The position numbers were made by a program, and so were the translations under genes. This document shows positions 11,760 to 24,598 of a DNA stretch of 64,000 nt, piece by piece. The DNA is from Emydura subglobosa. Taxonomy: Eukaryota > Chordata > Testudines > Chelidae. The stretch's first letter is position 1. Every line of letters begins with the position of its first letter. The stretch lies in NCBI GenBank assembly GCA_007922225.1, contig ML679966.1:38159943-38223942 (forward strand), given 5' to 3'. The notes beneath the pieces are model-generated. The model did no database searches. It saw nothing but the letters and a program-made list of their open reading frames with translations, and had not been told where the DNA came from.

Positions 11760-11965
11760 ACACTTACATTTACAAAGCATTTGACATATTTAAAGCACAG
11801 CAGAAACATTTATTAATTAGTATGCACAAAACTTCCTTTGAGATTTATGGGGGAATATTACTAGCCCCATTCTACAAATGGGGAAACAGACAGAAAGATG
11901 AACTGACCCATGCCACTCTCACATGCCTGGGCTATATAGTTAGGATTCCAGACCACCAGCAAATT
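11760..11965 (+). mobile_element. MIR-like SINE
   Basis: Contains 'tttacaaagcatttgacata', then 'ccccattctacaaatgggga' and 'aacagacagaaagatgaact', in the order of the MIR core and 3' region (interval 'ccattttacagatgaggaaa'). The copy is old and diverged. Confidence 0.55.
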
Positions 11966-13092
11966 CTTCTCCTCCCTTGCTGTGCACAGAATATAGGATG
12001 ATAGATTATTATGCTTCTCCAGGAAACAGTACTTCCTGTGAAAGGCAGTGTCTGTAATGTTAGAGAAAAAACATTTTAGGATTCAGTTCATGCATTCATC
12101 TCATTATTTTAGGATTTGAACAGTATTTCTGGCTCCTGCACTTGGAGCAATTTGATTTTTTCTGGCAGACTTCTGGTTTACTGGCAAAGGAGTACGTTTT
12201 TTTTTTTTTTTAAATGTTCACCTTACATCATGAGTCTAATGGGTACCAGCAGAGTTGTAACATTTGGAAAAATACACCTTACATCAATGAAATTCATTAA
12301 AATGGTTCCCTGAAAATGTGAAATCCTTTCTGCTTTCAGTACATCGTAATTTTCAAGTCAGTAGCAAGCACTTTTATTTTTTTTTTAATGATTTATTTAT
12401 CTTGGCTATTTTCAGAATATGAACTTACATAAGTTTGACACTAAATTGGCATGTAGAGTGGTTAGGGTGCTTATATTAACAATGATCCCAAACCAAAAAC
12501 AAAATTTAAAATTACAGCTAGAGTTGCTAAATAACTAGGTATTTATCTACTGCACTGTTTACAAAGGCAACAACTTTCAAACTTGGAAATGAATAATTGA
12601 AGACCACTCTTAAAATTCCCATAAGACAAACCTATGCATTGGGGGAGATTTTGAAAGGTATAAATGACAATTAGGTGTCTAACTCCTATTGAAAGAAAGT
12701 GGGAGTTGGCACTTAATTTCCATCTATGCTTTTGAAAAATCTCTCCCATTAGTCTTATAAAAATCAAAGAAAGGTGTATTTCACACAATACAACAATCAT
12801 GAAAATGGAATGAGAGGCCACCAGGTTATGAAATTAAAGGAATGAGCAAAGTGGACCACACTAATAATGGCTGGGAACCGTCTGTTTTGTCCTAGCAGTT
12901 TTGAAACTCTTGTGGAAAGAATCCATCTGCAAGCAGTATATTTTCAGAATGTTTGTAAGGCTTAAGGAAATCATCTGTAAAATAGATCACATTGTGTACA
13001 CACAGTATATCACTCAATATCCTTGTTTTGGCAACTGATTGAATGCTTCAGCAACAAGACCTCCGTAAAATACATTTGTTATCATCTGCTTC
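11966..13092. other. Intronic sequence, nothing recognised
   Basis: AT-rich, with poly-T tracts at about 12198..12212 and 12375..12387. A 92-codon minus frame at 12543..12821 has no domain. Confidence 0.5.
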
Positions 13093-13800
13093 TGTCACAG
13101 TTCAGGGCAACTGCACCTTTATTCCTTCTTTTGGTCCAGCACTGTCACTCACTCTTAGGCTTCTAGCTCCCCAGCTGCTGCCTCTCTTGGGTAGAGTCAT
13201 GTGTTTGTCTCTCTCTCCTGACTGGGGTATTTCCAGGCTGCACAGCTCCCAGCCTACACTGTTAATTCCACTGTTCATGTCAAACTGCCTAAGCAAGCCT
13301 GCTTTACTTTCTCCTCAAAGATGGTAAATAGTGTAATAGCCACTCACCATTCTATCTGTTGAATAGTCCTTCAAACCCCACCAAAGGTTGTTTTCTAAGC
13401 CCACACATTCAAAACTGTTATTAGCTCAGAACAAGGACACAGATGGGGCCAAGTTCTTCCAAATCTTCCCTGGAAGGATTGGGCCCACTTTATACAGAAG
13501 GTCTTCTCTGTTTCTTCGATCAGAAAGAAGGCCTTGCATCAGTTTAAACTTAGGCTATTTATTCCAAAATCATGTGTGTGTGTCGGTCTCTGGAGTAACC
13601 AGTCTGAACCAGTATATGAGAGCCTCTGGACATGGTGGTGCTTTTCTGGAGGTGCTAAATCCTGAGTGAATTTGCCTAACCAACTGCAAGGAAATATGCA
13701 CAATCCTGGCCCACAAGGATACATAAACCATTCAATAAAATTTAACTTAATTCAACAAGGTTTGTTTAGGGTATTGCAGGAAATTACCATTCCTGGCACA
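13093..13800. mobile_element. Unclassified LTR-like or retroelement fragment
   Basis: The segment is less AT-rich than its surroundings, begins TGTCACAGTTCAGG and ends TTCCTGGCACA, and includes 'ttcaataaaatttaacttaa' near its end. TG..CA limits and an AATAAA hint at an LTR, but I see no target-site duplication and recognise no family. Strand not decided. Confidence 0.3.
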
Positions 13801-14179
13801 GTTTATATTACAGGGAACTGTTTCTAATTTTCAAGTGATGGCAAATTTTATTAACATTTTACTATTCCTGAATTTGGATACTATGCCTGCCATCGGCCAA
13901 GTCAAAGTCTACCCATGTTTCAAATTCTGTGATGTTATGCATTTTCATTGGCCAGACAGAAAGACAGGAAGAAAAGTTAGATACTTGATACAATTTTCAA
14001 CAAGGAGCCATTTGAAAAAATTGTAATCTCAAAATGTATTTACTCAGTTTTATGAGAAACACGCTGGTATTTAATGAAGATTAATGCTAACAATGTGGAA
14101 ACTTTAAAATTTTATACTTTCTTTCTGAAATTATTTATTATTTGTATGTTGCTAGTGCCTAAAGACCCACACCACATAC

Positions 14180-15092
14180 TAGATTTCAAAGATTTTCAGA
14201 TTTCAAAAAAGATTTCCCATCCTGAATCAGGGTGAAAAGTAAAATCTTAAACATTTCTTAAACCAACAAACCAAAACACAAAAAAAAAATTGTTTCAGTC
14301 AATCAAGATTTGTGCATAAATTGGAGACAGTCCAGAGGAGGGCAACAAAAATGATTAGGAGGCTGGAGCACATGACTTATGAGGAGAGGCTGAGGGAACG
14401 AGTTTTGTTTAGTCTGCAGTAGAGAAGAATAAAGGGGATTAGACAGCATTAACTACCTGAAAGTTAACTACTTGAAAGAGTTCCAGGGAGGATGGAGCTA
14501 GGCTGTTCTCAATGGTAGTAGATGACAGAACTAGGGAGCAATGGTCTCAAGTTGCAGTGGGGGAGGTGTAGGCTGGATATTAGGAAAATCTTGCACTAGG
14601 AGGGTGGTAAAGCACTGGAATGGGTTACCGAGAGAGGTGGTGGAATCTCCATCCTTAGAGGTTTTTAAGGTGCAGCTTGACAGAGCCTTGGCTGGGATGA
14701 TTTAGTTGGGGTTGGTCCTGCTTTGAGCAGGGGGTTGGACTAGATGACTTCCTGAGGTCCTTTCAGCCCTAATCTTTTATGATTCTAAGATGCTTTGTTT
14801 TGATAATTTTGAAATTATTTCTTTCCATTTTGCTTTTTTAATCTTTTTTTTAAATCCCTTTTTTAGTGTAAATTAAGTTAAATTTCAAAAAGAAAAGTAG
14901 ATGCAAAATGAAAAAAAAAATTGTGTTTAAAAATTTTGACAATTCTAAAAAATTTTCTTCAACATTTTTCAAGTCAGGAAATTCATCAGAACTGACCTGT
15001 TCCTGTGAACAATTTGGGTTTTGACAAATCGGCCTTTTTTCAGCCGAAAAAAAAAATGTTTTGTCAAAGTTCCTGACCAGCTCTAGTCAGCA
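14180..15092. mobile_element. AT-rich DNA-type repeat, split by a CR1 insertion
   Basis: Sequence left of 14305 and right of 14790 shares long runs of A/T with 'aaatttt' and 'gtcaaaa' words, and the right edge reads 'ttcctgaccagctctag'. Similar edges ('ttgtcaaaaccac', 'tgatgagctctattag') are found at 34540..34645 and near 7330. The element class is not known to me. Confidence 0.4.
14305..14790 (+). mobile_element. CR1 LINE 3' end, 5'-truncated
   Basis: Covers the end of ORF2 and the 3' untranslated region: 'ggagacagtccagaggaggg', 'atgacttatgaggagaggct', 'tactggaatgggttacc'-type phrase (here 'gcactggaatgggttaccga'), and the end 'gcagggggttggactagatg' to 'atgattctaaga'. The short 'attcta' tail at the end is the normal CR1 terminus. 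It lies inside the AT-rich repeat. Confidence 0.92.
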
Positions 15093-15989
15093 CATGGCTG
15101 CATCACCATAATCACAGCACAGAGAAAGCATTATAATTCAGAAGGCAAATGGAAGTAATAGCAAGTATCCATTTACTCAGGCAACCTGTGTTGGCTCAGC
15201 TCTATAAGCTGTTACATGATGGTGGAGGTAGAACCATGGCTCACTTCTCATCTGTCTACTTCTCACCCACTCATGAATAGAGGGAGTCGTGGCACCGGCT
15301 CGCCTCCACATACATTAAAGTAGGGGTGGCCTTATGTCTCCTTAGTGTCCTGCTCTAAATGAATGGAGGAGAAAGTAAAAGTGTGATTTGTGAAGAGTAG
15401 AAATGAGAAATACATCTATGTATGTTTATTTAAAAAAAAAAAAAGATGAGTGGAAAAATAAAATATTTCAAAACCCAAGCTAAGAAAATGTCTAGCCAAC
15501 AGCTGTACCTATACTGTAGCAGCTCAAACATCTTCAATATTGTTTTAAATCCACCAATTCTAATATCTAGAATTTATCCTGAAATGTTTGGACTATTCAT
15601 TGATTCAGGATTGGACATGAACTGTAAATTAAACCATATTGGTATCTGTTGATCGTTTTGATTTTTGTCTCCAAATCCAGTACTTAGTTTGATAAGATTT
15701 CAATTAAGCTTTGTCCTGCTGTGTCACACTGCTACTCAGCAAGTTATTGAATAATTTTGTGAGGGATTTTCTTCCCTTCTCTTTTTCTAAATAGGAAAAA
15801 GTAAAAGAAGATTTCTCCCATGCCAGAGTATGGTCTGGAACTAAAGTATCTGACCCTGCTCTCATCACACAAACACACACATTGCTTACTCACAGATATT
15901 GCACAGGAAATCTGATGATGTCTGCCAGAGTCTTGACATGCAATTCTGGATGATTCAGCAGTTATTGATCTCCAGATATTTTCACCAGC
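15093..15989. other. Intronic sequence, nothing recognised
   Basis: AT-rich with an A-tract at 15431..15444. No family recognised. Confidence 0.5.
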
Positions 15990-16095
15990 TATTATTTACT
16001 ATCAAGGATTGGGGCCCCATTGCATCAGACACTGTATATAAACCAAATGAAATGATGATCCCAGCCCCCAAACAGCTTACAATCTAATTAACACT
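15990..16095 (-). mobile_element. LINE 3' tail fragment, L2/L3-like
   Basis: 'gggccccattgcatcagaca' followed by 'ctgtatataaacc' and 'cccaaacagcttacaatcta' is the reverse complement of the conserved 3' end of an old L2/L3-type LINE (normal strand: 'agattgtaagctctttgggg'). Confidence 0.55.
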
Positions 16096-19000
16096 ACTCA
16101 GTGACTTCAAAAGATGACACTTGCAAGAAACAAAAAGCTAACATTTTTACACGATAAAATTGTTATAATTTGGCTTAGTTCTTTTTGTCAAAAACAAGAC
16201 AGTTGCTGTTAACGTGGAACTAGAATTTGCCCAGATCCAAACAAGTCTATCTTCAACACAAACACTAAAAAGCACTATATGAAGTAACCAGAAAAGTCAT
16301 ATCTATGAACTAGTTAGCACACATTTCCCGCTTTCCTCGATTAGAATGTTCTTATATAATTCTAATCATTTTCAGTAGAGCACACATCATGCTGATAAAT
16401 AATCTGTTTTGTAATATAATAGAGAATTCTGAATAGAGAATTTTTCAGAAGTTTTTCTGTTACTAATTAAATGCACTGCATGATGTAGCAGTTAATTTTT
16501 GAGATTGTCTTTTTATTTCTGTTAATAAAGAGTTGTACATTATATGCTTATTATCAAACTTTGAAATATGATTCCAGTATACTATTTTAGATAAGTAGGA
16601 CATGATATTGTGAAATAACTATATGCCTTGATTACTCAATTTGACTTTTTAAAATTCCATGCGAGTGTATACTAATATTTGGTGAAACTATTTCTGATGA
16701 AATTATATTTTTATTAATCAGAATAATCCATAATTCATACTGATTTTCACCTTAGGAAATGAGGCAAAGAGTTAGGAATAGTCTTAAACAGCTTTGCCAT
16801 TCAGTAAAAAAACAACTTCTCATTACATGTTTCATTCTACAGTATCTTTTTACATAAGTGATTCAATTCTAACCTAAACCTTAGGGCATCTGAAGTCATT
16901 TTTTGTTCACACACACCATGAATCAGAAATCCATAAATATTTCCCTTTAGAAATGGTTTTCATAGTCTTTTTTTACTGTAATAAATTTTTTTCATCTGTT
17001 ATCCAATTTTATTTTCTTGAAAGTAAATGGTTTATTAAACTTGAGTGAACTAGAGATTATAGCTTTATTAAATCTTACAAGAGGAGTACAATAGTCTTTT
17101 GACATTTAGTCCAAAACTCAGATAACCATTTCATTATAGGATATTTATTTCTCCACCGAGCCTACCACAAAATAGACTCCACTCCTGCAATAAAACACAA
17201 AGAAGGGGGCTGGAGGAAGTTTGCCCAGATCATTTTAAGAGGCATGTGTACCAGATTTGCCTCCCTCAATGGAATACATTAAAGGTATAGCCTATAGAAC
17301 CTGCAGACCTAGAGGGATTATGGCATTGACCCTGTGTTTCTGGCCCCTCTAGCTCTCCTTCTAAACCCTGTCAGAGTCCACAATGGAGCCATTCCCCAGT
17401 GGAACCAGGATAACAAGGGCTTCTCCAGACATGTGTTGTCCCCAGAATCCCCTTAAGAGGCAGTGGTGGGGGAAGAGTTCTATTAAAAAAAAATACAGTC
17501 TGAGATTATTTAGCCTTTTTTGTATCCCAGTGAGGTTGGGGTGCTGGTGGATGGTACATGTGGATCACTTATCCTTTCCCTCTCTCTGAAGTGAGGCCTC
17601 TATGTGGACAGATGGAGAAGTAGAAGTCAACGATCATCACAACCTCTTCCAGCATGGACAGGGAGATCTGTATCTGCTATGCACATTTTTTAGGATGCCC
17701 CACACACTCATTTAGGGTTCCTTTTTTGAGAGTTCTTCACTATAACCAGTAGAGAAAAAGCTGTGTTAATTTAACACAGTCTTATCTTCTATACATTGTA
17801 TAAAGAGAACATGTACCATAAAATTTAATGTTTTTCTTTCAGCATTTTACAATAAAGAGGACAACTCAATATGTAAATTTGGCTTCTCTCTCTTGCTGCC
17901 CTCTCCCACTCTGGTCAATCATTTGAACCTAATTATCAATTATCAAAATAGAAATGTGAAATTATTAATGTTCAGGAGGTAACAGAGTAGACCTCATAAT
18001 GGTAAGGGTGATAATCACCCTTCAAGAAAAGATAACATTACCATAGCTACATTTTCCAAAAAAAAATAACACTGGACTGGGAGTACTAACATCTATCTGC
18101 ACAGGGATTGAAGAAGAAATACCAGAATGAAATGGAAGTTATTTATTTTTGCTACCCAAATGATTTATAAGTATGCGGAAATTTTACTCAAGTGCATTTT
18201 GGAGAGGCAGTAGCATTTTATCTGACAGGATCTTTCCACAACAGTTTTAAAGACACCATGGGAATATAGTTGTTGATTTCCATTCACTTTGATTTGGCCA
18301 TTCACGTAGGCAGTTCCACTCAGACCTTTAATTTAATAATCTCAAGACACTTCATGCTTTTATAAACAATTTAAAAAAATATTTATAAACAGGTATTTTA
18401 ATTTTATCTACATTAAACTAACAAAAACTCTACATCCTAGAAAATTCTGAAGCCAAAAAAGGTCCCAAACCGGTTACTAAGTGATAACAATGTGCTTATT
18501 TCCTCCTCAAATAATTTACAAAATCCTAACATCTAAAGCAAGGCAATGAGAGTTAAGGACTTCAAAAGTTTAAACTGCCCCCATACAAAAACCAAGCATT
18601 TTAAATCAAGCACTAATAAAAGCATATTTCATCACAACTGAACCATCTGACCTCTGAGCCTAAATAAATAGTCTTAATAGTAATTTTAAAATAGAAATGC
18701 TACACAAGCCCTTTGGGGAAAAAGGACAAAGAGATCAACCTGAAATGCAAGCCCACATGCTGGCATAATTTATTTTAAATTATGTTATAAAGATTTCCTT
18801 TTAAACTAAGTATACATCATTCTAAAAAGAAACACCAGATATACTTTACCTATAATATTATTGATAAATATATGCATGTTAATATTCTCCCCTTAACAGT
18901 AAAAGTTAAAATGAAATATTTAGGGCAAAACAATCTTTTGACCTGCCATCCATGCAGAAATACAAAGTAAGACTTTCCTCCTCCAGAGGCCTGTGTGGAC

Positions 19001-19344
19001 TACCCAGAAGTACAAATCAGGACCATGCATCAACTGTACTTGCTATCCTCCATAAAGCAACTGCACAGGAAGTGAGCAGAGCACTAGCTCTGCCACTACA
19101 ATGTACAAGCCAACAGGGCCAGGCCAGCAACAGGGGTGGTAATTTTCTGGTGGTGTAAATCAGCAGCAAATTATTATCCCTCGAGAGTATGGTGGGAACA
19201 GGAAAGCAATTATAGTTTTCAGAGCTACAGTTACTTCCCTTGAGAGCTCTTGAGATGGTACCATATCACTTCCTTCTTTATTATTGATTGCCATTTACTA
19301 TGATCTAGAAGGACAATGTGTCACCAGCAAAATCCAGCCCCTTA
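16096..19344. other. Intronic sequence, nothing recognised
   Basis: 3.2 kb of AT-rich sequence, with a slightly higher GC patch at 17150..17640. No exon, RNA gene or repeat family is identified. It is the longest repeat-free stretch in the left half and a candidate for conserved non-coding sequence, which cannot be judged without an alignment. Confidence 0.5.
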
Positions 19345-19641
19345 GCGTATGTCTACACAGCCCTGAATGGCAAACCTCCCAACCTAGAGCAACAGGCTTG
19401 GGTTAGCTGGGCTCATGCTACCACTCTAAAAATAGCTGTGTAGACATTCTTTGAAATTGCAGCTTGGGCTGGAGCTCAGGCTCTGATAACTAGGGAGGGG
19501 GGTGAGCTTCAGAACCTGAGCTCCAGCCTAAGACACAACTTCAAAGCTCTGTCTAAACACCTATTTTTAGAGTGCTACTGCGAGCCCCACTAACCCAAGT
19601 CTGTTGACCCAGGCTCAGGAGACAGCTGTGTAGACATGCCC
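19345..19641. mobile_element. Foldback MITE, 297 bp, Harbinger-like ends
   Basis: Ends are 'gcgtatgtctacacag' and the reverse complement of 'gggcatgtctacacag'. The whole element is a foldback: 'gcttgggttagctgggctca' on the left pairs with 'gccccactaacccaagtctg' on the right, and 'ctggagctcaggctctgata' pairs with 'cagaacctgagctccagcct'. It is flanked by TTA (19342..19344) and CTA (19642..19644), a degenerate 3-bp duplication as made by PIF/Harbinger transposases. Confidence 0.82.
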
Positions 19642-20659
19642 CTAGATACCAAACTCAAAAGAGAGAACTACTGATGAAAAATATTGTACAAAAGCCAGGA
19701 ATCGTTGTTAGTAGTAATAGTTAAAAACGGAATTAATTGCTCAAGCGTAAAGCTGTGTTGCAATAAAATATGCACTTCTTTGGACTTGATTAAAAACCCA
19801 AACATTTATTATGTAGGCAGTTTGTCACTTTTAAGTGGCTGAATTTTGCAAATAATGTCATAGGCAAGTACAGTATCTTGTTTCTGTAATACTTTATTAG
19901 AATTTTTCTAGTATGTATTACATACAATAACAAGATGTCCACTTGGACTAGAGAGAACAAGGAACAATTAAAAAGACAATTCTGTGCAACATAAAAATAC
20001 GCATTTCATTATTATGAATGTCACTGAAAAAAAGACCTGGTTTATTTTCTTTCAAGTGCAATAAACCTAAACTAACTAAAATAATTAATTGTGTTTAACT
20101 GGAAGGCAAAGTAAAAAGGAAATTTGCACCACAGACTTTCTCAGGGATAATGCACACTTGGGTGTTTTATTAACATGAAGAATTCTGATGTCACAGACGT
20201 AATGTGCAACACATTGCCAACGGCAATGAATCAATTAAACTTATTTTTTTCTTTTTTCATTTCACAAGTGACTAGGGAAGATACATTGGATTGGATTTTT
20301 TCAGGAAGGGTTGGCCAACTTTACAATCTGAGGTTTTTGATTTGTGTAAACATGTTTTGTTCTCTGTGATGCTTCAGTAATTTCTATGTAGTGTCAGGGA
20401 GTGTCATTCATATTTTGGTTTTGTTCATCTACTTTTTATTTATTGTCTCTAGCTATCTAGAAACAAACAACCTTAAGGCATCCACAGGTAATCAACTGTG
20501 TCATCAACTGTGAGAGCCATGGGATAAAATGCAGCTTTTGTCAGATGTTCATGAAGTCCATAGAAACATTCCATTCTTATATGTGATGAGAGAATTTTTA
20601 TTGCCATATTAATCCTGTTTTTAATGTTGGGTGGTTTTATCATATTGCTGGTGAGATGA
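19642..20659. other. Intronic sequence, nothing recognised
   Basis: AT-rich; no family recognised. Confidence 0.5.
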
Positions 20660-21412
20660 AGACATCTGGGAGACAAAATGGTTTCACTAGAAGAGGAAGG
20701 CAGGGAGGTAGGGTCTCCCACTCCTGCCCAGCCCACTTAATTTGTAAACACTCTACGAGGAAGAACCTGCAATGGGAGGAAAATGGATTGTCATCAACAC
20801 CACTACTAGATCTTTCTGTGCTACCATCTGTTGGATTCTTGGTCAGAGAGACATACTGACCCTGGAGATATCAATCCAAGTCTGGGTCTTGACTTGCTGG
20901 GAATATAGCCTGCATGTCCCTGCTAAAGAAAGCCAGGCAGGGCAAACCACTTGGAGTGTGAGGTATCTGTTGGTGCAGTCCCTCAGGAAGCAGGGAAGAG
21001 AACTGCAGGAGGACATGGCTCATCTGCATAGCAATCATGAGAATTAGAACTTCATTGTCAGAATGTACATGGAGTCATCCAAGATGGAGGATGCTAGCTG
21101 ACCACAGATGACAACAATGACACCAGAGGAGGAAAGAGACTGACTGCTGGCTACTTTGGACAGTAGATGGTGCTCCACCCCCCCGCAGCCAGGTCTCCCC
21201 ATTGACCCATTGAGGTCAAGAACTAGCATGTTGTACTGGCAACAGGAGGAGAGGAGCAGATCCCAATGGCTGAGAAGACAACAGACCCCAAGGCTGGGAT
21301 CCTCACAGCCATTGCTCCAACAAGGCACAGAGTAGTGATGGTTGGAGATTTCTTTCTGAAGGGGATAGTGGCATCCATCTGCCTGCCTGACATGATGTCC
21401 CAGGAGGTGTGC
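20660..21412 (+). pseudogene. CR1 ORF1, N-terminal part (piece 1 of the nested CR1)
   Basis: CR1 ORF1 encodes an RNA-binding/esterase protein needed for retrotransposition. The broken reading includes a coiled-coil-like piece (LRKQGRELQEDMAHLHSNHE) and, near the right end, RVVMVGDFFLKG with VCCP about 20 residues later. This matches the start of the SGNH esterase domain, although the usual GDS box reads GDF here. The left limit is approximate. CR1 sequence is then interrupted at 21422. Confidence 0.6.
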
Positions 21413-21421
21413 TGCCCACAG

Positions 21422-21842
21422 GATTAGGCAGTCTGGCCTACCAGTCACAGCGGGGCTCAGATATGCTCACCAGGGACAGCAGTTGCCAGGCAGGAATTAG
21501 AAAAATTGCAAGAGCCAGGTTCCAGAGGCAAGAGTCAGGGTCAGAATCAGGCTGGAGTTGGAAACTGCAGATCAGGCAAAGTCTGGCACTGCAGCAGGCC
21601 AAAGTCTGTGTGGCTGCCCAAACAACTTCCTGGGGCCAACCTCTGCAGTTAAATAGGGGGCTTGGTCAACCAGAGAGCCTCAGCGTACTGTCATTCTGGG
21701 TTTCTTGGACAGCACTTCCTGCAGTGGTTACTCTCTATAGAGCTCCATGGCAGTGCATCTGCATGGCCTCCTGGTGGCACTGTGAAACTATCAGCTGTAG
21801 GCTCTGTGGACCTGGATTCTAGTCCCTGAATCCTTACAGTGG
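21422..21842 (-). mobile_element. Unclassified 421-bp insert B with 9-bp target-site duplication
   Basis: It interrupts the CR1 ORF1 esterase. It is flanked by TGCCCACAG (21413..21421) and TGCCCATAG (21843..21851), 8 of 9 matching. Read on the minus strand it has 'tatttaactgcag' and 'caggaagttg', followed by pyrimidine-biased 'cagactttg', 'ctgac' repeats, and ends 'ggccagactgcctaatc'. That is the same order as insert A at 24599..25067, so the two are one family. No frame with a recognisable domain. Confidence 0.6.
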
Positions 21843-21851
21843 TGCCCATAG

Positions 21852-22169
21852 CTTAGACATTATGCAGAGGCTCAGTAAAATCTGAGTTGCTTGACCACTG
21901 TCCTACAGGCTTAGCATAGCATTCAGTTGCTTGCTTGGCTATTCTGACCTCAGTAGCATGACATCTTTCAGTTGGCAGAGACTGAATAACAGTATAGATG
22001 TCTCAGTTTCTGCATAGCATGGCACATAAGACAAAACACGGATACTGTATACTTGCAGCTGCACATAGATAACGGTGATGGGAACAAGAAGCTATCCTTG
22101 AACATCTGTGGTACACTGTTTAAATGCCAAGGGGCATACCTTTACTCTGCCCCTCCTATCACCAGATGT
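21852..22169 (+). pseudogene. CR1 ORF1 short piece plus unresolved sequence
   Basis: 'gcttagacattatgcagagg' just after insert B fits the CR1 ORF1 continuation (reading roughly RLMQRLS). The following 250 bp do not look like CR1, so another insertion or rearrangement is likely before 22170. Confidence 0.35.
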
Positions 22170-22578
22170 TGTTTTGACGACCCCAATTATTATGGTGAGA
22201 ATGAAATGTAGTTAAGGGTGGAAACCCAATGTAGGTAATTAGCATATATGATAATGAGAAAGATAATTAGGTGAAGGTTGTTTATGGAAGGGTATAAGTA
22301 GTTACCACTTAGACAAAGGTGGGTGATCCATCAACACCTGACTCCACGGGAGGTGCTGCCGGTTGGACCAGAGGCCACTGACTCCCTGGCAGGGCCCCTG
22401 AAGAAAGCCGTTCCTGTGTACAGCCTTCTGAGTGACTGCTTAGCTCTCTAAGCTTAGTGAGTATGATATATTGTAGTTAATTATAGGCTGTGTATCTAAC
22501 TAGTATATTTATAAAACCTTTCACATTAAACCTTATTGATCTGCAAATCTGGCGTACCGTGTCTCACTGGTATTCACA
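22170..22578 (+). mobile_element. Putative solo LTR
   Basis: Begins TGTTTTGACGACCCC and ends TGGTATTCACA. A TATA-like 'ggtataagtag' lies about 120 bp in, a GC-richer block follows, and 'acattaaacc' stands where a poly(A) signal would be, ahead of 'cgtaccgtgtctcactgg'. This is the layout of a retroviral-type solo LTR. It interrupts CR1 ORF1. No perfect target duplication seen, so the ends may be off by a few bases. Class and family not recognised. Confidence 0.45.
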
Positions 22579-22934
22579 CTGATCATCAAATGTCCAGAAC
22601 CCACAGTTCCTATGATTATAACCCCATGCTGCTCATCCATGTGGGCACTGATGAGGCTACAAGGCATGACGCTAAGCTGATCAGCAGAGACTACAGGACT
22701 CTGGAAGCAGATAGAAAGAAGTAAAGGGCACAGTTTGTGTTTTCATCCATCCTCCCAGTTGAGGGTAAGGTAAGGGACACATGCACCTTGGGTATGAATG
22801 CATGCCTGCACAGAGGGCACCAACAGGAGAGCTTTGGTTTCCTTGACCAAAGGATGCTGTTCTAGGAAGGAGATCTGCTGGGAAGAGATGGTGTCCACCT
22901 GATCAAAAAGGAGAAGAGAATTTTTGCCCATTGT
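22579..22934 (+). pseudogene. CR1 ORF1 C-terminal esterase region (piece of the nested CR1)
   Basis: The frame reads MLLIHVGTDEATRHDAKLIS, then FVFSSILPVEGK, then LLGRDGVHLIKK, in the order of the CR1 ORF1 SGNH-hydrolase C-terminal half. DGVHL holds the place of the catalytic Asp-x-x-His box. An in-frame stop follows RKK. CR1 sequence breaks again at about 22935. Confidence 0.8.
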
Positions 22935-23990
22935 AATGGTTTTCTGGGGAACCCAGGACTGTGAATCACTTTGTTATCCCCTGCATCCAGTGAGAGAGAG
23001 AGACTTTCTTCTGGTAGCTGGGTGTCAGCTCCCTAACACAACTAGCCAGTCATGCAAGTACTGTCTTGCAGGCTATGCTAGCCCTAATTTTGCCTTGCAG
23101 GTTAACAATAGGTGCACCCCAGTCTCCAAGTCCCTTAGTATCAATCCCTTGTGATACCCAGCCCTTGGCACTAGCTACTCACAGAAATTCCTGATCCCCA
23201 CACCCTAAGGTGCAGTGTACCCTGATTTATCAGTTTTATTTTAAATCCCCGCTCCTGTAAACTACACAGCACTTGTGAGCACTTATGATAAAACAAAAGT
23301 AGGCTTATTTAAGAAAGAATAAAGATATAACTACAAATGAGAGAAAGAGATATAAACAAATGATTACAAATCAAAACTAATCATAAAATGCAAACCTGGG
23401 TTTACACTTACCAATAGTTACCTTTTCTATATAAAATAGGCTTTCCCCCTAGAGTTCAGTGTGTTGCAGAGTAGGCTGGTTTCACAAGAACCAGGATACA
23501 AATGTTCATGAAAAACCCATGCTCGTTTAGGGGTTTCCTCAGTGAATGGATCAAGAGTGCATCTCCCTACCCTGAAAAATAATTTTGTCTCTCTTCAGAG
23601 CTAGAATGATATCTTGCCTGCAATAATGTTCCTTTCCAACTCTAAGTTGTTTAGATTGTTTGCAATTGTCTTTGACTCTTCTGGGATGTGGCCACAGTAA
23701 ACAATAGAATCTTGCATTACTTCACCAGCTGACTATCGTGGAATGACAACTCCTTCTTGCTTGAATGAGTCATCACCAAGGCACATGACCCCCAATGAAT
23801 AATTTTTTCTTTAAAAAAAATATATTGTTCCTTAAATCTTATCCATACATCCATATCATAATGCTTCTGTGTGAGAAGTTATTTTTTACAGATAAATATC
23901 CTGTAAAACATGTATTTGGTGTAGTGAGTTTGTCAGGTTTGAGATGAGAGTTGTTTGAAAAGAATAGGGAACCCTTTGCCAAGGAGCCTC
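22935..23990. mobile_element. Unclassified ~1.05-kb insert in CR1
   Basis: CR1 matches stop at 'gaatttttgccca' and resume at 'ctcaccaatctagggaggag', the ORF1/ORF2 junction. The insert between them has C/T-rich sequence at the left, an internal 'gaaagaataaagatataac', and an AT-rich right half. I do not recognise the family. Ends are inferred from the CR1 break, not from terminal repeats. Confidence 0.45.
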
Positions 23991-24598
23991 TGTGTCTCAC
24001 ACTAACTCACCAATCTAGGGAGGAGGTATTTAAACTAGTTCAAAGGGGGAAGGTAACAAAAGCCCACCAGCAGGTATTACAAAAGTAACCTTAGCAGAGA
24101 ACTACATGTTGTGGAGGAAATGGAAAATTATAATGTGGTCATAAAAGCAACAAGAAGGATAACAGTGGGGGAATCTGCTCTACACAAATCTCTGTCTACA
24201 CAAATGCAAAAAGTATGGGGAATAAACAGGAAGAACTAGAAGTATTAGTCTATAAGCTAAATTATGGCTTAATTGGCATCCAATAAAGCTGATGGGATAA
24301 ATCTCACAATTGGAATATTGGTATATGGGGAATGGCTTGTTCAGGACAGACCAAAGGGGAAAGGGTGGGGGAGGGGAGGGAGGAGGTATTGCATTATTCA
24401 TCATAAATTATACACTTTTTTCTGAGATTCTGAAGGAGATGAGAAGCAGACCAGTTGAAAGTCTCTGGGTGAAGATAAAAGGGGGAAAAAACAGGGATTA
24501 TGTCATGAGAGGGGATCTACTACAGGCCACCAAAATCAGGAGGAGGAGGCATTTCTAGAACAAATAACAGAAAAAGACAAAACACAAGACCTGGTAGT
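23991..24598 (+). pseudogene. CR1 ORF1/ORF2 junction and ORF2 endonuclease start (nested CR1)
   Basis: 'tatttaaactagttcaaagg' is the characteristic CR1 junction after ORF1. ORF2 follows, with broken reading frames giving YGLIGIQ, WDKSHNWNIG and RGGG-type runs, as in the APE-like endonuclease. Interrupted by insert A after the 9-bp CCTGGTAGT. Confidence 0.8.

Noticed and set aside
21409..21822. 137-codon plus-strand frame
   Set aside because: It runs through insert B, opposite to its apparent orientation, and has no domain.
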